64,000 bases of DNA from Pseudoalteromonas luteoviolacea DSM 6061 (GCF_001625655.1 NZ_AUYB01000104.1:1-64000), one strand, 5' to 3'; shown: positions 29,691-40,247, counted from the stretch's first letter. Translations and numbers: made by a program. Notes: generated from the letters alone by a model not told the origin.

Positions 29691-31904
29691 ATGAACACAT
29701 CAAAAGCCGCACCACTTCAAGCTGAGCGCTCGTTATTTTCTTATCCAAAGTATTGGGCTGAATGTTTCGGTCCAGCGCCTTTTTTGCCAACTTGCCGAGC
29801 AGAAATGGATGCGCTTGGTTGGGATAGCTGCGATATCATTATTGTCACAGGGGACGCCTATGTCGATCATCCAAGTTTTGGCATGGCTGTTATTGGGCGG
29901 GTTTTGGAAGCACAAGGGTTCCGAGTAGGTATTATTGCACAACCTGATTGGTCGGATAAAAGCGCGTTTGAATCTTTGGGTAAGCCAAATTTATTTTTTG
30001 GTGTTACAGCGGGTAATATGGACTCGATGATTAATCGCTATACAGCAGAAAAACGTATGCGTCATGATGATGCGTATACCCCTGGAAACCTTGGTGGTAA
30101 ACGTCCAGATCGTGCTGTGGTTGTTTATAGTCAAAGGTGTCGAGAAGCATATAAAGATGTGCCTGTCATCATTGGGGGCATTGAAGCGAGTTTGCGTCGA
30201 ATTGCGCATTATGATTACTGGCAAGAAAAAGTACGGCGTAGCGTAATATTCGACGCAAAAGCCGATATTCTTATCTATGGCAATGCGGAGCGCCCATTAG
30301 TCGAGGTTGCACACCGTATTGCCAATGGTGAAATGATTGACACCATTCAGGATGTGCGTGGTACCGCTGTTATCCGCAAATCTCCGTTAGAAGGGTGGCG
30401 AGGTAGCGACTCGACAGCAATTGATAAAGTTGGAAAGATTGACCCTATTCCAAACCCTTATGGCGCTGATGATATGGGGTGCAGCAAGTCTGAGTTTGCA
30501 AAAGCGGGCATTGATTTAAAAGCTGACCTTGCAAAACCAATTACCGTTCAGCCTCCGCGTTTAAAGCCTTGGGAAAAAGTTTACGTTAAATTACCTGCAT
30601 TCGAACAAGTGAGTGTTAACAAACCATTGTATGCCCATGCATCACGTATCTTGCATCAAGAAACGAATCCCGGCTGTGCAAGAGCGCTGTTCCAGCGTCA
30701 TGGGGATCGCTCTGTATGGGTCAACCCACCAGCATTTCCGCTCGAAACAGAAGAGATGGACCACGTGTTTGGTTTGCCTTATCAGCGAATTCCTCATCCA
30801 ACTTATGGGGACGAAAAAATTCCTGCGTATGACATGATCAAGACGTCGGTTAATATTATGCGTGGTTGCTTTGGCGGATGTAGCTTCTGTTCGATTACCG
30901 AACACGAAGGACGCATTATTCAGAGCCGCTCCGAAGAATCAATCATTGAAGAGATTGAACAAATTCGCGATAAAGTACCTGGTTTTACTGGCGTAATATC
31001 AGATCTGGGTGGACCCACTGCCAATATGTATAAACTACGTTGCAAGAGCAAAAAAGCAGAGAGTACTTGTCGACGTTTATCATGTGTTTATCCAGATATT
31101 TGTAAGCACATGGATACAGACCATACACCCACAATTGAGCTATACCGCAAAGCGCGTGATGTTGAGGGGGTGAAGAAAATCCTCATTGCGTCAGGCGTTC
31201 GTTATGATTTAGCAATTGAGGACCCTCGTTATGTAAAGGAGTTAGTGTCGCATCACGTTGGTGGTTATCTAAAAATTGCACCAGAGCATACGGAAACTGG
31301 GCCCTTATCTAAAATGATGAAGCCAGGTATGGGCACCTACGATAAGTTCAAAGAGTTATTTGACAAGTACTCCAAAGAAGCGGGTAAAAAGCAGTATTTA
31401 ATCCCCTATTTTATATCAGCTCATCCAGGTACAACGGATGAAGATATGGTGAATATGGCGTTGTGGCTTAAAGCCCATGACTTTAAGCTAGATCAGGTGC
31501 AAAACTTTTACCCATCACCGATGGCAAATGCCACCACAATCTATCACACTGAGATGAACTCGCTGCGAAATATTAAAAATAACCATGAGCAAGTCCCAGT
31601 ACCAAAAGGGGCTCGTCAACGCCGCTTACATAAAGCTATTTTGCGATATCATGACCCAGCTGGGTGGCCTTTGATCCGTGAAGCGCTAAAAGAAATGGGC
31701 AAAGCACACTTGATTGGACGCGGTCCAGAGTGCTTGGTGCCAGATGAAAACAGTCGTGAGCGAAATAGTAAAAGTGGTAGTAGGCGCGGTAATAAGGCGC
31801 TCACTAAACACACTGGTTTTAGCCAGTTTAATCAAGCAAACACCAAGCCTCGAGTGGGTAAAAACAAGCGAAAACCAAATAACAAAAAGCCAACTCACCA
31901 TTAA
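29691..31904 (+). CDS. ygiQ: YgiQ family radical SAM protein
   Basis: The 737-residue protein matches UPF0313/YgiQ. An N-terminal B12-binding-like region begins with [17 protein letters not shown] and [11 protein letters not shown] radical-SAM domain carries the 4Fe-4S motif CFGGCSFC (C393, C397, C400). A basic C-terminal tail rich in Lys/Arg/Asn follows. The reaction is unknown; the domain implies 5'-deoxyadenosyl radical chemistry. The ATG fits the family start. It is flanked by its own promoter and a strong bidirectional terminator, so it is monocistronic. Confidence 0.95.
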   Translation: MNTSKAAPLQAERSLFSYPKYWAECFGPAPFLPTCRAEMDALGWDSCDIIIVTGDAYVDHPSFGMAVIGRVLEAQGFRVGIIAQPDWSDKSAFESLGKPNLFFGVTAGNMDSMINRYTAEKRMRHDDAYTPGNLGGKRPDRAVVVYSQRCREAYKDVPVIIGGIEASLRRIAHYDYWQEKVRRSVIFDAKADILIYGNAERPLVEVAHRIANGEMIDTIQDVRGTAVIRKSPLEGWRGSDSTAIDKVGKIDPIPNPYGADDMGCSKSEFAKAGIDLKADLAKPITVQPPRLKPWEKVYVKLPAFEQVSVNKPLYAHASRILHQETNPGCARALFQRHGDRSVWVNPPAFPLETEEMDHVFGLPYQRIPHPTYGDEKIPAYDMIKTSVNIMRGCFGGCSFCSITEHEGRIIQSRSEESIIEEIEQIRDKVPGFTGVISDLGGPTANMYKLRCKSKKAESTCRRLSCVYPDICKHMDTDHTPTIELYRKARDVEGVKKILIASGVRYDLAIEDPRYVKELVSHHVGGYLKIAPEHTETGPLSKMMKPGMGTYDKFKELFDKYSKEAGKKQYLIPYFISAHPGTTDEDMVNMALWLKAHDFKLDQVQNFYPSPMANATTIYHTEMNSLRNIKNNHEQVPVPKGARQRRLHKAILRYHDPAGWPLIREALKEMGKAHLIGRGPECLVPDENSRERNSKSGSRRGNKALTKHTGFSQFNQANTKPRVGKNKRKPNNKKPTHH

Positions 31905-31906
31905 TG

Positions 31907-31937
31907 AAAAAGCCGCTTTTACAAGCGGCTTTTTCTT
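31907..31937. terminator. Bidirectional terminator between ygiQ and an S9 peptidase gene
   Basis: AAAAAGCCGCTT (31907-31918) pairs perfectly with AAGCGGCTTTTT (31923-31934). T-runs on both strands make it suited to stop both convergent transcripts. Confidence 0.9.
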
Positions 31938-31975
31938 TGCGTCACAGCCCTCACTGAAGGAGGACGATTTAAAAG

Positions 31976-34729
31976 TTACTCTTCCGGACGGTGTGGCTTG
32001 CCTGACTTGATCCACTCCGCTGCTGGCATACCGCGTAAGTAGTGGTCAAAGTACTCCATCATTCTTACTGAGAAATCGACCTGATTTGGAAATTTCTTCA
32101 AGTGATGCGGCTCACCTTCATACTGTAGAAAGATGGCATCTTTATCATGGCGGCGTAGGGCCAAGTAGTACTGGATGCCTTCTTGCCACGGAACCGCACC
32201 ATCTTTATCTCCGAACATAAGCAGAATTGGGGTATTCACCTTATCAGCGAAAAATACTGGTGAATTCTCAATGTATAGATCTGGTGCCGCTGTTAGTGGC
32301 TGTCCAATACGGCTTTGTCCAGATTCGTATTGGAATTGTCTGGCCAAACCCGTTTTCAGTCGGATACCGCTGTATGCTGATGTCATATTCGATACTGGCG
32401 CGCCAGAAACAACGGCTTTAAACATGTCTGTCTGTGTGACGGCAAATGCGCTCTGGTAGCCAGCCCAAGAGTGGCCTTGAAGGCCGATGCGATTTTTATC
32501 CGCAACGCCCATATCAACCAATTTCTGCGCAGCATTAATCAGTGTCTGCGTAGAGGAGGGGCCAGGTTTACCTATTTCAAAACGAATATCAGGTAGGAAA
32601 ACAGCGTATCCATTTGATGTAAACATCGGGAAATTAGGCCTATGGTTTAGCTCCATTTTTGGGAAGTCATACATGCGTTGACTCATATAGCGATAGAAAT
32701 AAATAACCACAGGCAGTTTATGGCCAGGTACATAATTGGCTGGCTTGATCAGAACTCCTTGCATCTTCTCGCCATTATAACCTTGATATTGCACTAGCTC
32801 TGGTTTTTGACCCCAAGCAAAATTAGCGATCTGTGGGTTCAAATGAGTTACTCTTTGAGGCGTGTCAAACTGACTAGAGGTTTGCCAAAAGTCAGGGAAC
32901 TGGTGATATGTTTGCTCTGTAAATATCAATTTGTCAGCATGCTTAGCTTTTTTTACTAAGTCAAAACGAGCATCGCCTTTTAGTACAGTGGTGAGCAAGC
33001 CTGTTTTCAAATTAAGCTTCGCGATATGGGTTTGCTTGTTTTCCAAGTTGTGCGCTGATAAGTAGAGGGTTTCGTTTGCTTCGAACCCTACTTGTTTCTT
33101 GTCCAATTTAATTACACGATATTGTGTACTGGACTCTTTACCTTGTGTCAGCCTGTTTGCTTCACCGCTCTTGCTATCAAATGCCCAAATATCGTATTTA
33201 CTGTATGCATATAGCTTGCTGCCATCAAGTTGCCAGCCTGCAAATCCATAGCCCGGGTTTGGCTCTGGATAATCGTGTCTATCGTCGGCAAAAATGGCGT
33301 TGCGTACTGCTTTACTTACAGCGTGCTCTTTTTGTTCGTGCAGGTCCTTCAGCCAAAGCTGATCATGTAAAAAGTAAGCTGCATGTCGCCCAGTTGGTGA
33401 TAGGCTGGGGCGGTTAGGGCTGTCTTTTACGATGTAACCTTTGGCTCCTGTACTCACTTTTACAGCATAGTAATCAGCATAAAAGCCATCGTACATTATC
33501 TTTTTAAGATATGGTTGGTCATTACGACCAAGCATAAAGTCTGCTTCAGTATTGAGTGTGACATCTCGCACTGTTTCATCGGCTAGCTGTATGACTTTTT
33601 GAGATTCTATATGGTATACCGCTTGGTACTGGCGGTCTCGGTTGGTCTTTTTCCACGTATGCTGTTCACGCGGTTTGATTTCAGGGTCGTTATTATGCCA
33701 AAGTTTCAGCCCTGACTGCTCTCGAATGGTATCAAAATCACGTAGGGAAGCTTCGTCATGATATTTTTGAGCCTCGACTTTGTTGTCGAGCAATGGTCTA
33801 TTTTCAAAGTACAGTCTTTCACCCTGCTCTGACCATTTCAATTTTGCCGTTTTGGCACTGTACCAGCCGCTGGGGTTCTCAATTTTAGTGATTTTATTGG
33901 TACTCGCATCCCAAAGAGTCACATCGTAGCTGCGACGGCGCTTATCTTCATTGACATAATTGCTTAGGTTAAATGCCACGATGCTGGAGTAGGGGTGCCA
34001 TGCGATAGCGCTCACAGTAACACCTGGTTCATTAAACAAAGCATCCACTGATTGGGTGCTTAAATCGAGGTATTTCACTTGATTATTTGCCGTTACAGAA
34101 TCGTGTTGGCTAAACAAGACTCCGTATTCTGCAGGGCTTAGTCCGTAAGAAATTACATTTTCAAAGCGTTGTGTTTTTTTAGTGTGCAAATCTAATACAA
34201 CTAAAGTCAGTGGCTTGTCTTTCTTATCGGCCTTAATCGCGGACTTTTCTTGTTTAGGCTTGTCTTCCGCTTTGTTCTTTTCGATATCCTCTCGATAAGC
34301 CAACCAACGGCCATCATCACTTAATTGATAATCTTTAACATGCTCAAATAGTTGTTGTTGGCCTGTTTGTGTATCGACCAAAACTAAATTATTTTTTAGT
34401 GCCTTGCGTTCTTTTTTCGTCGCTGTTTCTGATTCAAGCAGAGTCGGAATTTGAGTGAAAGCAACCCAAGTTGACGATCTATTGATATGTGCTTTGGTGC
34501 CTCGTTCAACAGTGGTAATTAGTGTATTGTTTGTGAGGTTATAAACTTGGCCTTGAGCATTACCGCGATATGGTTTGGCACTGAAGGCTAAAAATTTACC
34601 ATCTTCAGCAAGTTGTGTTGAATGTGCGTATTTAAAGTCGAAAACATCGTCAAATTTTAATGGCGCTTTGTTGGCCATTACTTGGCCAGAAAACAAAGCT
34701 GCCGCGACGAGCGAGTATGCAAGCTTCAT
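31976..34729 (-). CDS. Exported S9-family prolyl oligopeptidase-like peptidase
   Basis: The 917-residue protein starts at the ATG at 34729, because that gives a signal peptide (MKLAYSLVAAALFSGQVMA); a longer frame to 34786 would bury it. A beta-propeller N-terminal domain precedes an alpha/beta-hydrolase domain. Catalytic Ser is in GHSWAGY, Asp in MFGDKDGAVPW and His in GEPHHLKK. S9 enzymes cut short peptides, often after Pro or acylated residues. It is predicted periplasmic or secreted and contributes to peptide nutrition, in keeping with the TonB receptor nearby. It is not part of an obvious operon. Confidence 0.9.
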   Translation of the reverse strand: MKLAYSLVAAALFSGQVMANKAPLKFDDVFDFKYAHSTQLAEDGKFLAFSAKPYRGNAQGQVYNLTNNTLITTVERGTKAHINRSSTWVAFTQIPTLLESETATKKERKALKNNLVLVDTQTGQQQLFEHVKDYQLSDDGRWLAYREDIEKNKAEDKPKQEKSAIKADKKDKPLTLVVLDLHTKKTQRFENVISYGLSPAEYGVLFSQHDSVTANNQVKYLDLSTQSVDALFNEPGVTVSAIAWHPYSSIVAFNLSNYVNEDKRRRSYDVTLWDASTNKITKIENPSGWYSAKTAKLKWSEQGERLYFENRPLLDNKVEAQKYHDEASLRDFDTIREQSGLKLWHNNDPEIKPREQHTWKKTNRDRQYQAVYHIESQKVIQLADETVRDVTLNTEADFMLGRNDQPYLKKIMYDGFYADYYAVKVSTGAKGYIVKDSPNRPSLSPTGRHAAYFLHDQLWLKDLHEQKEHAVSKAVRNAIFADDRHDYPEPNPGYGFAGWQLDGSKLYAYSKYDIWAFDSKSGEANRLTQGKESSTQYRVIKLDKKQVGFEANETLYLSAHNLENKQTHIAKLNLKTGLLTTVLKGDARFDLVKKAKHADKLIFTEQTYHQFPDFWQTSSQFDTPQRVTHLNPQIANFAWGQKPELVQYQGYNGEKMQGVLIKPANYVPGHKLPVVIYFYRYMSQRMYDFPKMELNHRPNFPMFTSNGYAVFLPDIRFEIGKPGPSSTQTLINAAQKLVDMGVADKNRIGLQGHSWAGYQSAFAVTQTDMFKAVVSGAPVSNMTSAYSGIRLKTGLARQFQYESGQSRIGQPLTAAPDLYIENSPVFFADKVNTPILLMFGDKDGAVPWQEGIQYYLALRRHDKDAIFLQYEGEPHHLKKFPNQVDFSVRMMEYFDHYLRGMPAAEWIKSGKPHRPEE

Positions 34730-34826
34730 GATTTTATCTGTTCTTGTATTATAAATTTGTTTCTTTGTAACACTTTTAACAGGCAAACAAAATCATGCTG
34801 CGTTGTGTGGGAGTGAAAAATCGATG

Positions 34827-34847
34827 AAAGCGGCTTTTCACCGCTTT
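34827..34847. terminator. Hairpin 3' of slmA
   Basis: AAAGCGG (34827-34833) pairs with CCGCTTT (34841-34847), 2 bp past the slmA stop on the minus strand. The T-run is on the plus-strand side; the minus-strand tract is weak, so slmA termination is only probable. Confidence 0.45.
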
Positions 34848-34849
34848 TT

Positions 34850-35437
34850 TTATAACCAAATACGTTGTAGTTCTTGCCATTGGATAGCGAAAGTCGCCGT
34901 CGGTTTAGCTTTGAAGTCACTGCGAACAAATTGATTCATCTTGCCTTCTACATGGGCGAGGAATAGGTTAGCCAGTGCGGTCTCATCAATATTAAAGGTT
35001 TTGCCCTCGCGTAATTTCCTTTCCCTCAAGACTTGCTTAAATTGAGTTTCAAGTTTCTCGAACAGGCTTTGAACACGCTCCCTTAAACGTTCTTGCTCAC
35101 CTTGCAGTGCATCGCCTGTTAGAATACGGGTAATACCAGGGTTTTTCTCAGAGAAGGTCAAAAGTAGCGTTAAAATATTATAGACACGGCTTTGTGTATC
35201 TTTTTCATTTTCTAAAATTAAGTTAATGCGAGAAAGTAGTGTATCTTCAATAAACTCAATGAGTCCTTCAAACATGCGTGCCTTGCTAGGAAAATGGCGA
35301 TATAAGGCTGCTTCAGATACGCCAACTTCAGCTGCTAACTTTGCAGTTGTGATTCTTTGACCCGGGCTAGTTTCAAGCATTTGCGCAAGAGATTGAAGTA
35401 TTTGCTCTTTGCGATTACTGCGTTTGGTCGCTGGCAT
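34850..35437 (-). CDS. slmA: Nucleoid occlusion factor SlmA
   Basis: The 195-residue TetR-fold DNA-binding protein has a helix-turn-helix at about 28-58 ([24 protein letters not shown], split here as [11 protein letters not shown] and [19 protein letters not shown]). A dimerisation/FtsZ-binding domain with [20 protein letters not shown] follows. SlmA blocks FtsZ-ring assembly over the nucleoid. The sequence is close to E. coli SlmA over its whole length. It lies downstream of coaBC on the same strand, as expected, but dut, which normally sits between them, is absent. Confidence 0.96.
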   Translation of the reverse strand: MPATKRSNRKEQILQSLAQMLETSPGQRITTAKLAAEVGVSEAALYRHFPSKARMFEGLIEFIEDTLLSRINLILENEKDTQSRVYNILTLLLTFSEKNPGITRILTGDALQGEQERLRERVQSLFEKLETQFKQVLRERKLREGKTFNIDETALANLFLAHVEGKMNQFVRSDFKAKPTATFAIQWQELQRIWL

Positions 35438-35558
35438 GAACTTTCCTTTAATAATTATCGTTATTCTGGTCTGTATGGTGTATTTTTATTAGGTCCATAC
35501 TAAGTAAGGACCTATGTTAATGTTTTATTCAGCTTCTTTCCAGCCTTTTAACATCAAC

Positions 35559-36758
35559 TCAATCAAGTTTACTTGCAATTGCTTTGACGACAGTAAGTGC
35601 TAACTCATTTTTGTTTGAAGTCGGCAAGGAAACTTGGTCATCTTGCCAAAATAAAGTTAAAGCATTGTTATCTGAGTTAAAACCTAGGCCTGCTTGTGAT
35701 ACGTCGTTAGCACAAATCATGTCGAGTTTTTTATTCTTCAGTTTGCCTCGTGCATATTGTTCAACATCCTGTGTTTCTGCCGCAAAACCCACTGTATACG
35801 GGCGGTCCTTGGTCAAAGCTGCGACTTCAGCAATGATATCTGGGTTTTTAACTAATGTTAGTGTCATTTCATCGCCCTGCTTTTTTATTTTTTGCTCTGC
35901 GATATCTGCGGCACGATAATCAGCAACAGCGGCGCAGCCAATAAAAATATCAGATTCAATAGCTAAGCGAATTGCTTCATCACGCATTTCAATTGCGCTA
36001 TTTACGTAGCTCACTTGTACGTTTGATGGGGCGTTTAGTTTCACAGGGCCTGATATTAGATTAACGGTAGCTCCCATTTTTTGCGCAGCTTGTGCGAGTC
36101 CATAGCCCATTTTCCCAGAGCTATGGTTGCTAATGTAGCGCACAGGATCCAGTGCTTCTCTTGTTGGGCCCGCTGTGATTGTAACTACTTTACCCAACAA
36201 AGGTTGCGCAGCTGGAAGGAGAGTAGAGGTACACAATTCGACCAATTCATTTGGTTCCAGCATGCGTCCTTTGCCTATATCGCCACATGCTTGCTCGCCT
36301 TGCCCTGGACCCCAAATTTCAATACCGTCATTTGCCAATGTTGCCAAATTGCGTTGTGTTGCAGGGTGTGCATACATTTGTTGATTCATTGCTGGTGCTA
36401 CAGCAACTTTAGCTGGGGTTGCTAGTAAAAGTGTCGTGAGGAGGTCATCGGCAATACCACTGGCCATCTTAGCAATCATGTTGCTCGTTGCTGGAGCTAC
36501 AAGGATAAGGTCTGCCCATTTTGCAAACTCAATGTGCCCCATGGCTGCTTCTGCATTTGGGTCTAGCAGGGAGTCTGACACAGGTTCACCAGATACTGCT
36601 TGCATAGTAAGCGGGGTAATAAAATGTTTCGCGGAGTCAGTCATAACAACTTTGACTTCGCACTGACGCTCTTTTAAGCGTCTTACTAACTCTGCGCATT
36701 TGTAAGCGGCAATCCCACCGCTTATCCCTAAAACAATTTTTTTGCCCGATAAGTTCAT
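35559..36758 (-). CDS. coaBC: Bifunctional phosphopantothenoylcysteine decarboxylase/synthetase
   Basis: The 399-residue coenzyme A biosynthesis enzyme starts at the ATG at 36758 ([15 protein letters not shown]), which aligns with E. coli CoaBC. A TTG 9 bp upstream is less likely. The N-terminal CoaC flavoprotein domain has the active-site His in [18 protein letters not shown] and Cys in [10 protein letters not shown]. The C-terminal CoaB domain starts near residue 190 with [17 protein letters not shown] and ends with ANDVSQ and [12 protein letters not shown]. It is divergent from radC. Confidence 0.97.
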   Translation of the reverse strand: MNLSGKKIVLGISGGIAAYKCAELVRRLKERQCEVKVVMTDSAKHFITPLTMQAVSGEPVSDSLLDPNAEAAMGHIEFAKWADLILVAPATSNMIAKMASGIADDLLTTLLLATPAKVAVAPAMNQQMYAHPATQRNLATLANDGIEIWGPGQGEQACGDIGKGRMLEPNELVELCTSTLLPAAQPLLGKVVTITAGPTREALDPVRYISNHSSGKMGYGLAQAAQKMGATVNLISGPVKLNAPSNVQVSYVNSAIEMRDEAIRLAIESDIFIGCAAVADYRAADIAEQKIKKQGDEMTLTLVKNPDIIAEVAALTKDRPYTVGFAAETQDVEQYARGKLKNKKLDMICANDVSQAGLGFNSDNNALTLFWQDDQVSLPTSNKNELALTVVKAIASKLD

Positions 36759-36941
36759 TTTCAACAATTCTCACGACTCAAACAGTCTCTAAGATATCAT
36801 AGCCAATGGTCAGTTTTGAAATGTTCGCAGTGCGAAGCCGTAGAAATTGAAAATTTACACACCCAGTGGGCGGTTTTTTTATCATCATAAGTGATAAATA
36901 TGAGGTGGCGCATCAGAGTGAAGATGTTTAAAGGAATTGAT

Positions 36942-37616
36942 ATGCAAATGAATGCACTACCTAAGCAGTCTCGGCCTAGGGAAAAATTATTGGCTTTAGG
37001 GCCCGCATCTTTAAGTGATGCAGAGTTGTTGGCAATTTTTTTACGAACCGGAGTTACTGGAATGAATGCCATTGAGCTTGCAGAGTCACTTTTGGATCAA
37101 CGAGGTTCTCTACAGAGGTTATTTAACAGCTCTCAACATGATTTTGTTAAACTTAAAGGGGTGGGTGACGCAAAATATGTGCAATTTCAAGCCGTTTTGG
37201 AGTTATGTAAACGCTACCTGAAAGAGGGTTGCTGCCGCGAAATATGCTTTGATAAACCTGAGCGAGTCTATGATTACCTGAGCATTCAATTAAAGGGTCT
37301 TGAGCACGAGGTGTTTATGGCATTGTATCTCGATAGTCAAAACCGGTTGATTAAAGATGAAATATTATTTAACGGTACAATTAATGCTGCATCAGTTTAT
37401 CCGAGAGAAGTGATAAAAGCGGCGTTAAAGCACAATGCTGCGGGGATTATTTTTGCACATAATCATCCATCTGGAGTGTGTGAGCCGAGCTACGCAGATA
37501 AAGTTTTGACGGAGAAATTGCAAAAAGCTCTGTCGCTTTTAGATATCAAAGTGTTAGATCACATCATTGTGGCTGGAAATCGACATTCTTCATTTGCTGG
37601 AATGGGCTTACTTTGA
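36942..37616 (+). CDS. radC: RadC family JAB1/MPN metalloprotein
   Basis: The 224-residue UPF0758/RadC protein starts at the ATG at 36942, which has an AAAGGA site 7 bases upstream and gives the family length (E. coli 222 aa); the ATG at 36891 is too far upstream. An N-terminal helix-hairpin-helix region (about 15-95) precedes a JAMM domain with H173, H175, S183 and D186 in HNHPSG...SYAD. Despite the historic name, a DNA-repair role is not firmly established. It is divergent from coaBC and upstream of rpmBG, the standard order. Confidence 0.95.
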   Translation: MQMNALPKQSRPREKLLALGPASLSDAELLAIFLRTGVTGMNAIELAESLLDQRGSLQRLFNSSQHDFVKLKGVGDAKYVQFQAVLELCKRYLKEGCCREICFDKPERVYDYLSIQLKGLEHEVFMALYLDSQNRLIKDEILFNGTINAASVYPREVIKAALKHNAAGIIFAHNHPSGVCEPSYADKVLTEKLQKALSLLDIKVLDHIIVAGNRHSSFAGMGLL

Positions 37617-37699
37617 GCGATTAGTGGGTGCTTTTTAGCCCGCAACCCTTTATTTAGCCTAAAAATTATAAAATAGTTTAATTTAAATGCAGTTTTTAC

Positions 37700-37893
37700 T
37701 TTCCACATGGCCCTATGATCATTATAATTGGCCGCTATCAAATTTACCCATGAGCTGACTAGGATATCATCAGATCCTTGATCTCTGCCTGCAGATGCTG
37801 TATAAAGAGCGCCCTTTGATTTTACCCGGGGCACACCAGTGTAAGGCCTAAGGGGAAATTAAGCTCGAGCGAAGTTATTGGAGATACATAGAC
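37700..37893 (+). promoter_or_regulatory. rpmBG promoter and long leader
   Basis: TTTCCA (37700-37705) and TATAAT (37723-37728) with 17-bp spacing form a good sigma-70 promoter. The leader is then about 155 nt before the L28 ATG at 37894. GGAGAT precedes the start. No clear terminator-like hairpin was found in the leader. Confidence 0.55.
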
Positions 37894-38130
37894 ATGTCTA
37901 AAGTCTGTCAAGTTACAGGTAAGCGCCCGGTTGTTGGTAACAACCGTTCACACGCGCGCAACGCAACTAAGCGTCGTTTCCTACCTAACCTACAAACACA
38001 CCGTTTCTGGGTTGAAAGCGAAAAGCGTTTCGTTACTCTACGCACTACTACTAAAGGTATGCGTATTATCGATAAAAAAGGCATCGACGCGGTATTAGTA
38101 GATATCCGTGCTCGCGGCGAAAAAGTATAA
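37894..38130 (+). CDS. rpmB: 50S ribosomal protein L28
   Basis: The 78-residue basic ribosomal protein opens with [17 protein letters not shown] and contains [16 protein letters not shown], both diagnostic of bL28. The single CxxxGK start lacks a full zinc set, as in many gammaproteobacteria. GGAGATACATAGAC precedes the ATG. rpmG follows 12 bp downstream with GGAGC before it. Codon use is strongly biased to preferred codons, as expected of a highly expressed gene. Confidence 0.98.
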   Translation: MSKVCQVTGKRPVVGNNRSHARNATKRRFLPNLQTHRFWVESEKRFVTLRTTTKGMRIIDKKGIDAVLVDIRARGEKV

Positions 38131-38142
38131 GGAGCTTAAATC

Positions 38143-38298
38143 ATGCGTGATAAGATCCGTTTAGTTTCAACTGCTGGTACTGGTTATTTCTACACTACCG
38201 ACAAGAACAAGCGTAACATGCCTGAAAAAATGGAGATCAAAAAGTACGATCCTAAAGTACGTAAGCACGTGATCTTCAAAGAAGCGAAAATCAAATAA
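38143..38298 (+). CDS. rpmG: 50S ribosomal protein L33
   Basis: The 51-residue protein [20 protein letters not shown]... is bL33. The TGYFYTT and KNKR motifs, the [14 protein letters not shown] segment and the basic C-terminus are conserved. It is the Cys-free form (no CxxC zinc pairs). It is preceded by AAGGAGCTTAAATC and lies 12 bp after rpmB. A strong terminator follows 18 bp after the stop, closing the rpmBG operon. Confidence 0.98.
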   Translation: MRDKIRLVSTAGTGYFYTTDKNKRNMPEKMEIKKYDPKVRKHVIFKEAKIK

Positions 38299-38315
38299 TT
38301 TCGCTTTTCGGATTA

Positions 38316-38344
38316 AAAAAACCCAGCCTTGTGCTGGGTTTTTT
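38316..38344 (+). terminator. Strong terminator of the rpmBG operon
   Basis: AAAAAACCCAGC pairs with GCTGGGTTTTTT around CTTGT (core stem 38321-38327 with 38333-38339), with A- and T-tracts on either side. It would also function on the opposite strand for the AraC gene ending at 38371. Confidence 0.92.
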
Positions 38345-38370
38345 ATTGCTTAAAATTTGGAGGTGTCGAG

Positions 38371-39069
38371 TTACCTCTCAACCCGCCGCAAAGCTTCTTT
38401 TGGGCTGATCCCAAACTGCTTTTTAAAGCTGCGGCTAAAGTGCGCTGAGTCCGAAAAGCCAGCGTGTGTGGCAGCCACCGTAATATTTTGCTGTTGCCGC
38501 AAGTAGCCGATTGCACAAATGAGGCGTTTCCAAAGTAAATAAGGCCGCCATGCAATGCCCATTTCCTCACGAAACAGGTGCAAAAAACGACTTTCAGAGA
38601 GGTGAGTTTGTGCTGCTATTTTACATGCCCGCCAGTGCTTGGGTTCAAGTAGAGTTGCATGTTTAAAGCTGTTATCAAGTTGCGCCACTATCAAAGCTAT
38701 ACGGGGATCCAGCGCAGTATATTGCTTGCTGTAATCAAGCCTTAGCACATCCATTAGAGTGCTTAAGGGGGTGTTATGATCCACTTGGAGTATTTCGTCG
38801 TGTAGCAGATTGGCTTGATTTGAGCAGTAATTTTGATTGAGCTGCTGGCCCATGTCTGAGTGTGGCTCTATAAGTATGACCCACCCTTTATCCATCTTAA
38901 GTTGATGGGGGCAATTGCTAGGTATGATATGCGCGCCATTTAGAATACCTTGTTCACAATATAGTGTGCAGCTCTCGTTTGGCAGCGTTAACTGAATTTG
39001 GTGGTGGCGATGAGGCGCTGTGTCAATCACGCGCGTATATACGGCAAAAATACCTGGTTGAATGTGCAT
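38371..39069 (-). CDS. AraC-family transcriptional regulator
   Basis: The 232-residue protein has an N-terminal cupin-like sensing half (HRHHQIQLTLP, CEQGILNGAHIIPSNCPHQL) and a C-terminal pair of helix-turn-helices. HLSESRFLHLFREEMGI and ATHAGFSDSAHFSRSFKKQF are followed by GISPKEAL. The ligand and targets are unknown. It is short compared with AraC (about 290). Its start lies just downstream of the ppaC terminator, so it likely has its own promoter within that 40-bp gap or depends on read-through. Confidence 0.9.
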   Translation of the reverse strand: MHIQPGIFAVYTRVIDTAPHRHHQIQLTLPNESCTLYCEQGILNGAHIIPSNCPHQLKMDKGWVILIEPHSDMGQQLNQNYCSNQANLLHDEILQVDHNTPLSTLMDVLRLDYSKQYTALDPRIALIVAQLDNSFKHATLLEPKHWRACKIAAQTHLSESRFLHLFREEMGIAWRPYLLWKRLICAIGYLRQQQNITVAATHAGFSDSAHFSRSFKKQFGISPKEALRRVER

Positions 39070-39077
39070 TAATTAAT

Positions 39078-39101
39078 AAAGCCGGGAAATCCCGGCTTTT
39101 T
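39078..39101 (-). terminator. Terminator of ppaC
   Basis: AAAGCCGGG (39078-39086) and CCCGGCTTT (39091-39099) form a perfect 9-bp stem around a 4-base loop. It lies 11 bp past the ppaC stop on the minus strand and just upstream of the AraC gene start. Confidence 0.8.
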
Positions 39102-39109
39102 AAATTTGT

Positions 39110-40030
39110 TTATGCAAATGCATCTTGTAGTGGTGGTACTACTTGCTTCTTACGGCTTAATACACCATCTAGCCATACACGGCTTTGCTCAGGTGTTTCG
39201 CCGTAAGCTTTTTCGATGATGCCCTCATCATCAGAGGCAATCAGCATTTGAGAACCTTCTTTCATGATGTCTGTAAGTAGCAATAGTACTGAGTGACGGC
39301 CACCTTCTTCTTTCAGCTTCACAATGTCTGCTTCAAGGTCGGCTTTGATTGTGTCAAATACTGATAGGTCAATAACTTCAAGCTGGCCAATACCCACAAG
39401 ATTGCCATTCATATTGAAGTCTTTGAAATCACGCATTACAAGATCACGTGCTGGTGTGCCTTCAACAGCTGACTTAACTTTAAACATTTCCATTCCAAAT
39501 GCTTTGTAGTCTTCAATGCCTGCAATTTCAGCTAGGACCTCAACACATTTGATGTCTGCAGTTGTACAAGTTGGAGATTTAAAAATAACAGTATCAGAAA
39601 GAATAGCGCCTAACATAAGGCCTGCGATGTCTTTTGGGATCTCTACGCTATAAAAATCGTACATCATCTTGATAATGGTGTTACTACAGCCTACTGGACG
39701 GATCCAGCATTCTAGTGGAGTTGAGGTAGTTAGGTCACCTAGTTTGTGGTGATCTACAACACCAACAACAGTTGCTTCATCAATGTCATCAGGTGCTTGA
39801 GTTTTTTCAGTGTGATCGACAATATATACGTCTTCGCCTGCGTAGTTCATTTTCAGCTCAGGTGCTTCAAAGCCAAAACGATCCAGAATAAATTGTGTTT
39901 CAGGTGATACATCACCAAGGCGTGTTGGGATTGCTTCTTCACCGATTTGGTTTTTAAGATAAGAAAGTGCAATTGCACCACAAATTGAATCTGAATCTGG
40001 GATTTTATGACCCACTACATACATTGCCAT
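39110..40030 (-). CDS. ppaC: Manganese-dependent inorganic pyrophosphatase (family II)
   Basis: The 306-residue DHH-family enzyme hydrolyses pyrophosphate. Mn ligands H8, D12 and D14 lie in GHKIPDSDS, the central Asp is in VDHTE (D72) and the DHH motif is VVDHHK (D93-H95). The C-terminal SRKKQ substrate clamp is present. The start at 40030 is chosen because a GAGGAG site lies 7 bases upstream; an in-frame GTG/ATG further upstream lacks support. Family II enzymes occur in Vibrio and Shewanella, often beside or instead of the Mg-dependent family I enzyme. Confidence 0.95.
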   Translation of the reverse strand: MAMYVVGHKIPDSDSICGAIALSYLKNQIGEEAIPTRLGDVSPETQFILDRFGFEAPELKMNYAGEDVYIVDHTEKTQAPDDIDEATVVGVVDHHKLGDLTTSTPLECWIRPVGCSNTIIKMMYDFYSVEIPKDIAGLMLGAILSDTVIFKSPTCTTADIKCVEVLAEIAGIEDYKAFGMEMFKVKSAVEGTPARDLVMRDFKDFNMNGNLVGIGQLEVIDLSVFDTIKADLEADIVKLKEEGGRHSVLLLLTDIMKEGSQMLIASDDEGIIEKAYGETPEQSRVWLDGVLSRKKQVVPPLQDAFA

Positions 40031-40247
40031 TGACGGACTCCTCAAAAATTTTGCTGCCTATTTTAGCAAAATTTAATCACATTAATACAGCATCAAAGCG
40101 GTATTTTGGATCTTAGCTTATAGTCTTATTGGTTTTGATACGGCTATAAAGTGTCGGGTTTTTTTAGCTTGAAGCTGTTGTCATACCACGAGTAAGGTAT
40201 AGTAGGGTGATCTAAATATCAGAACAATTAGTATCATTGGAGCCTGT

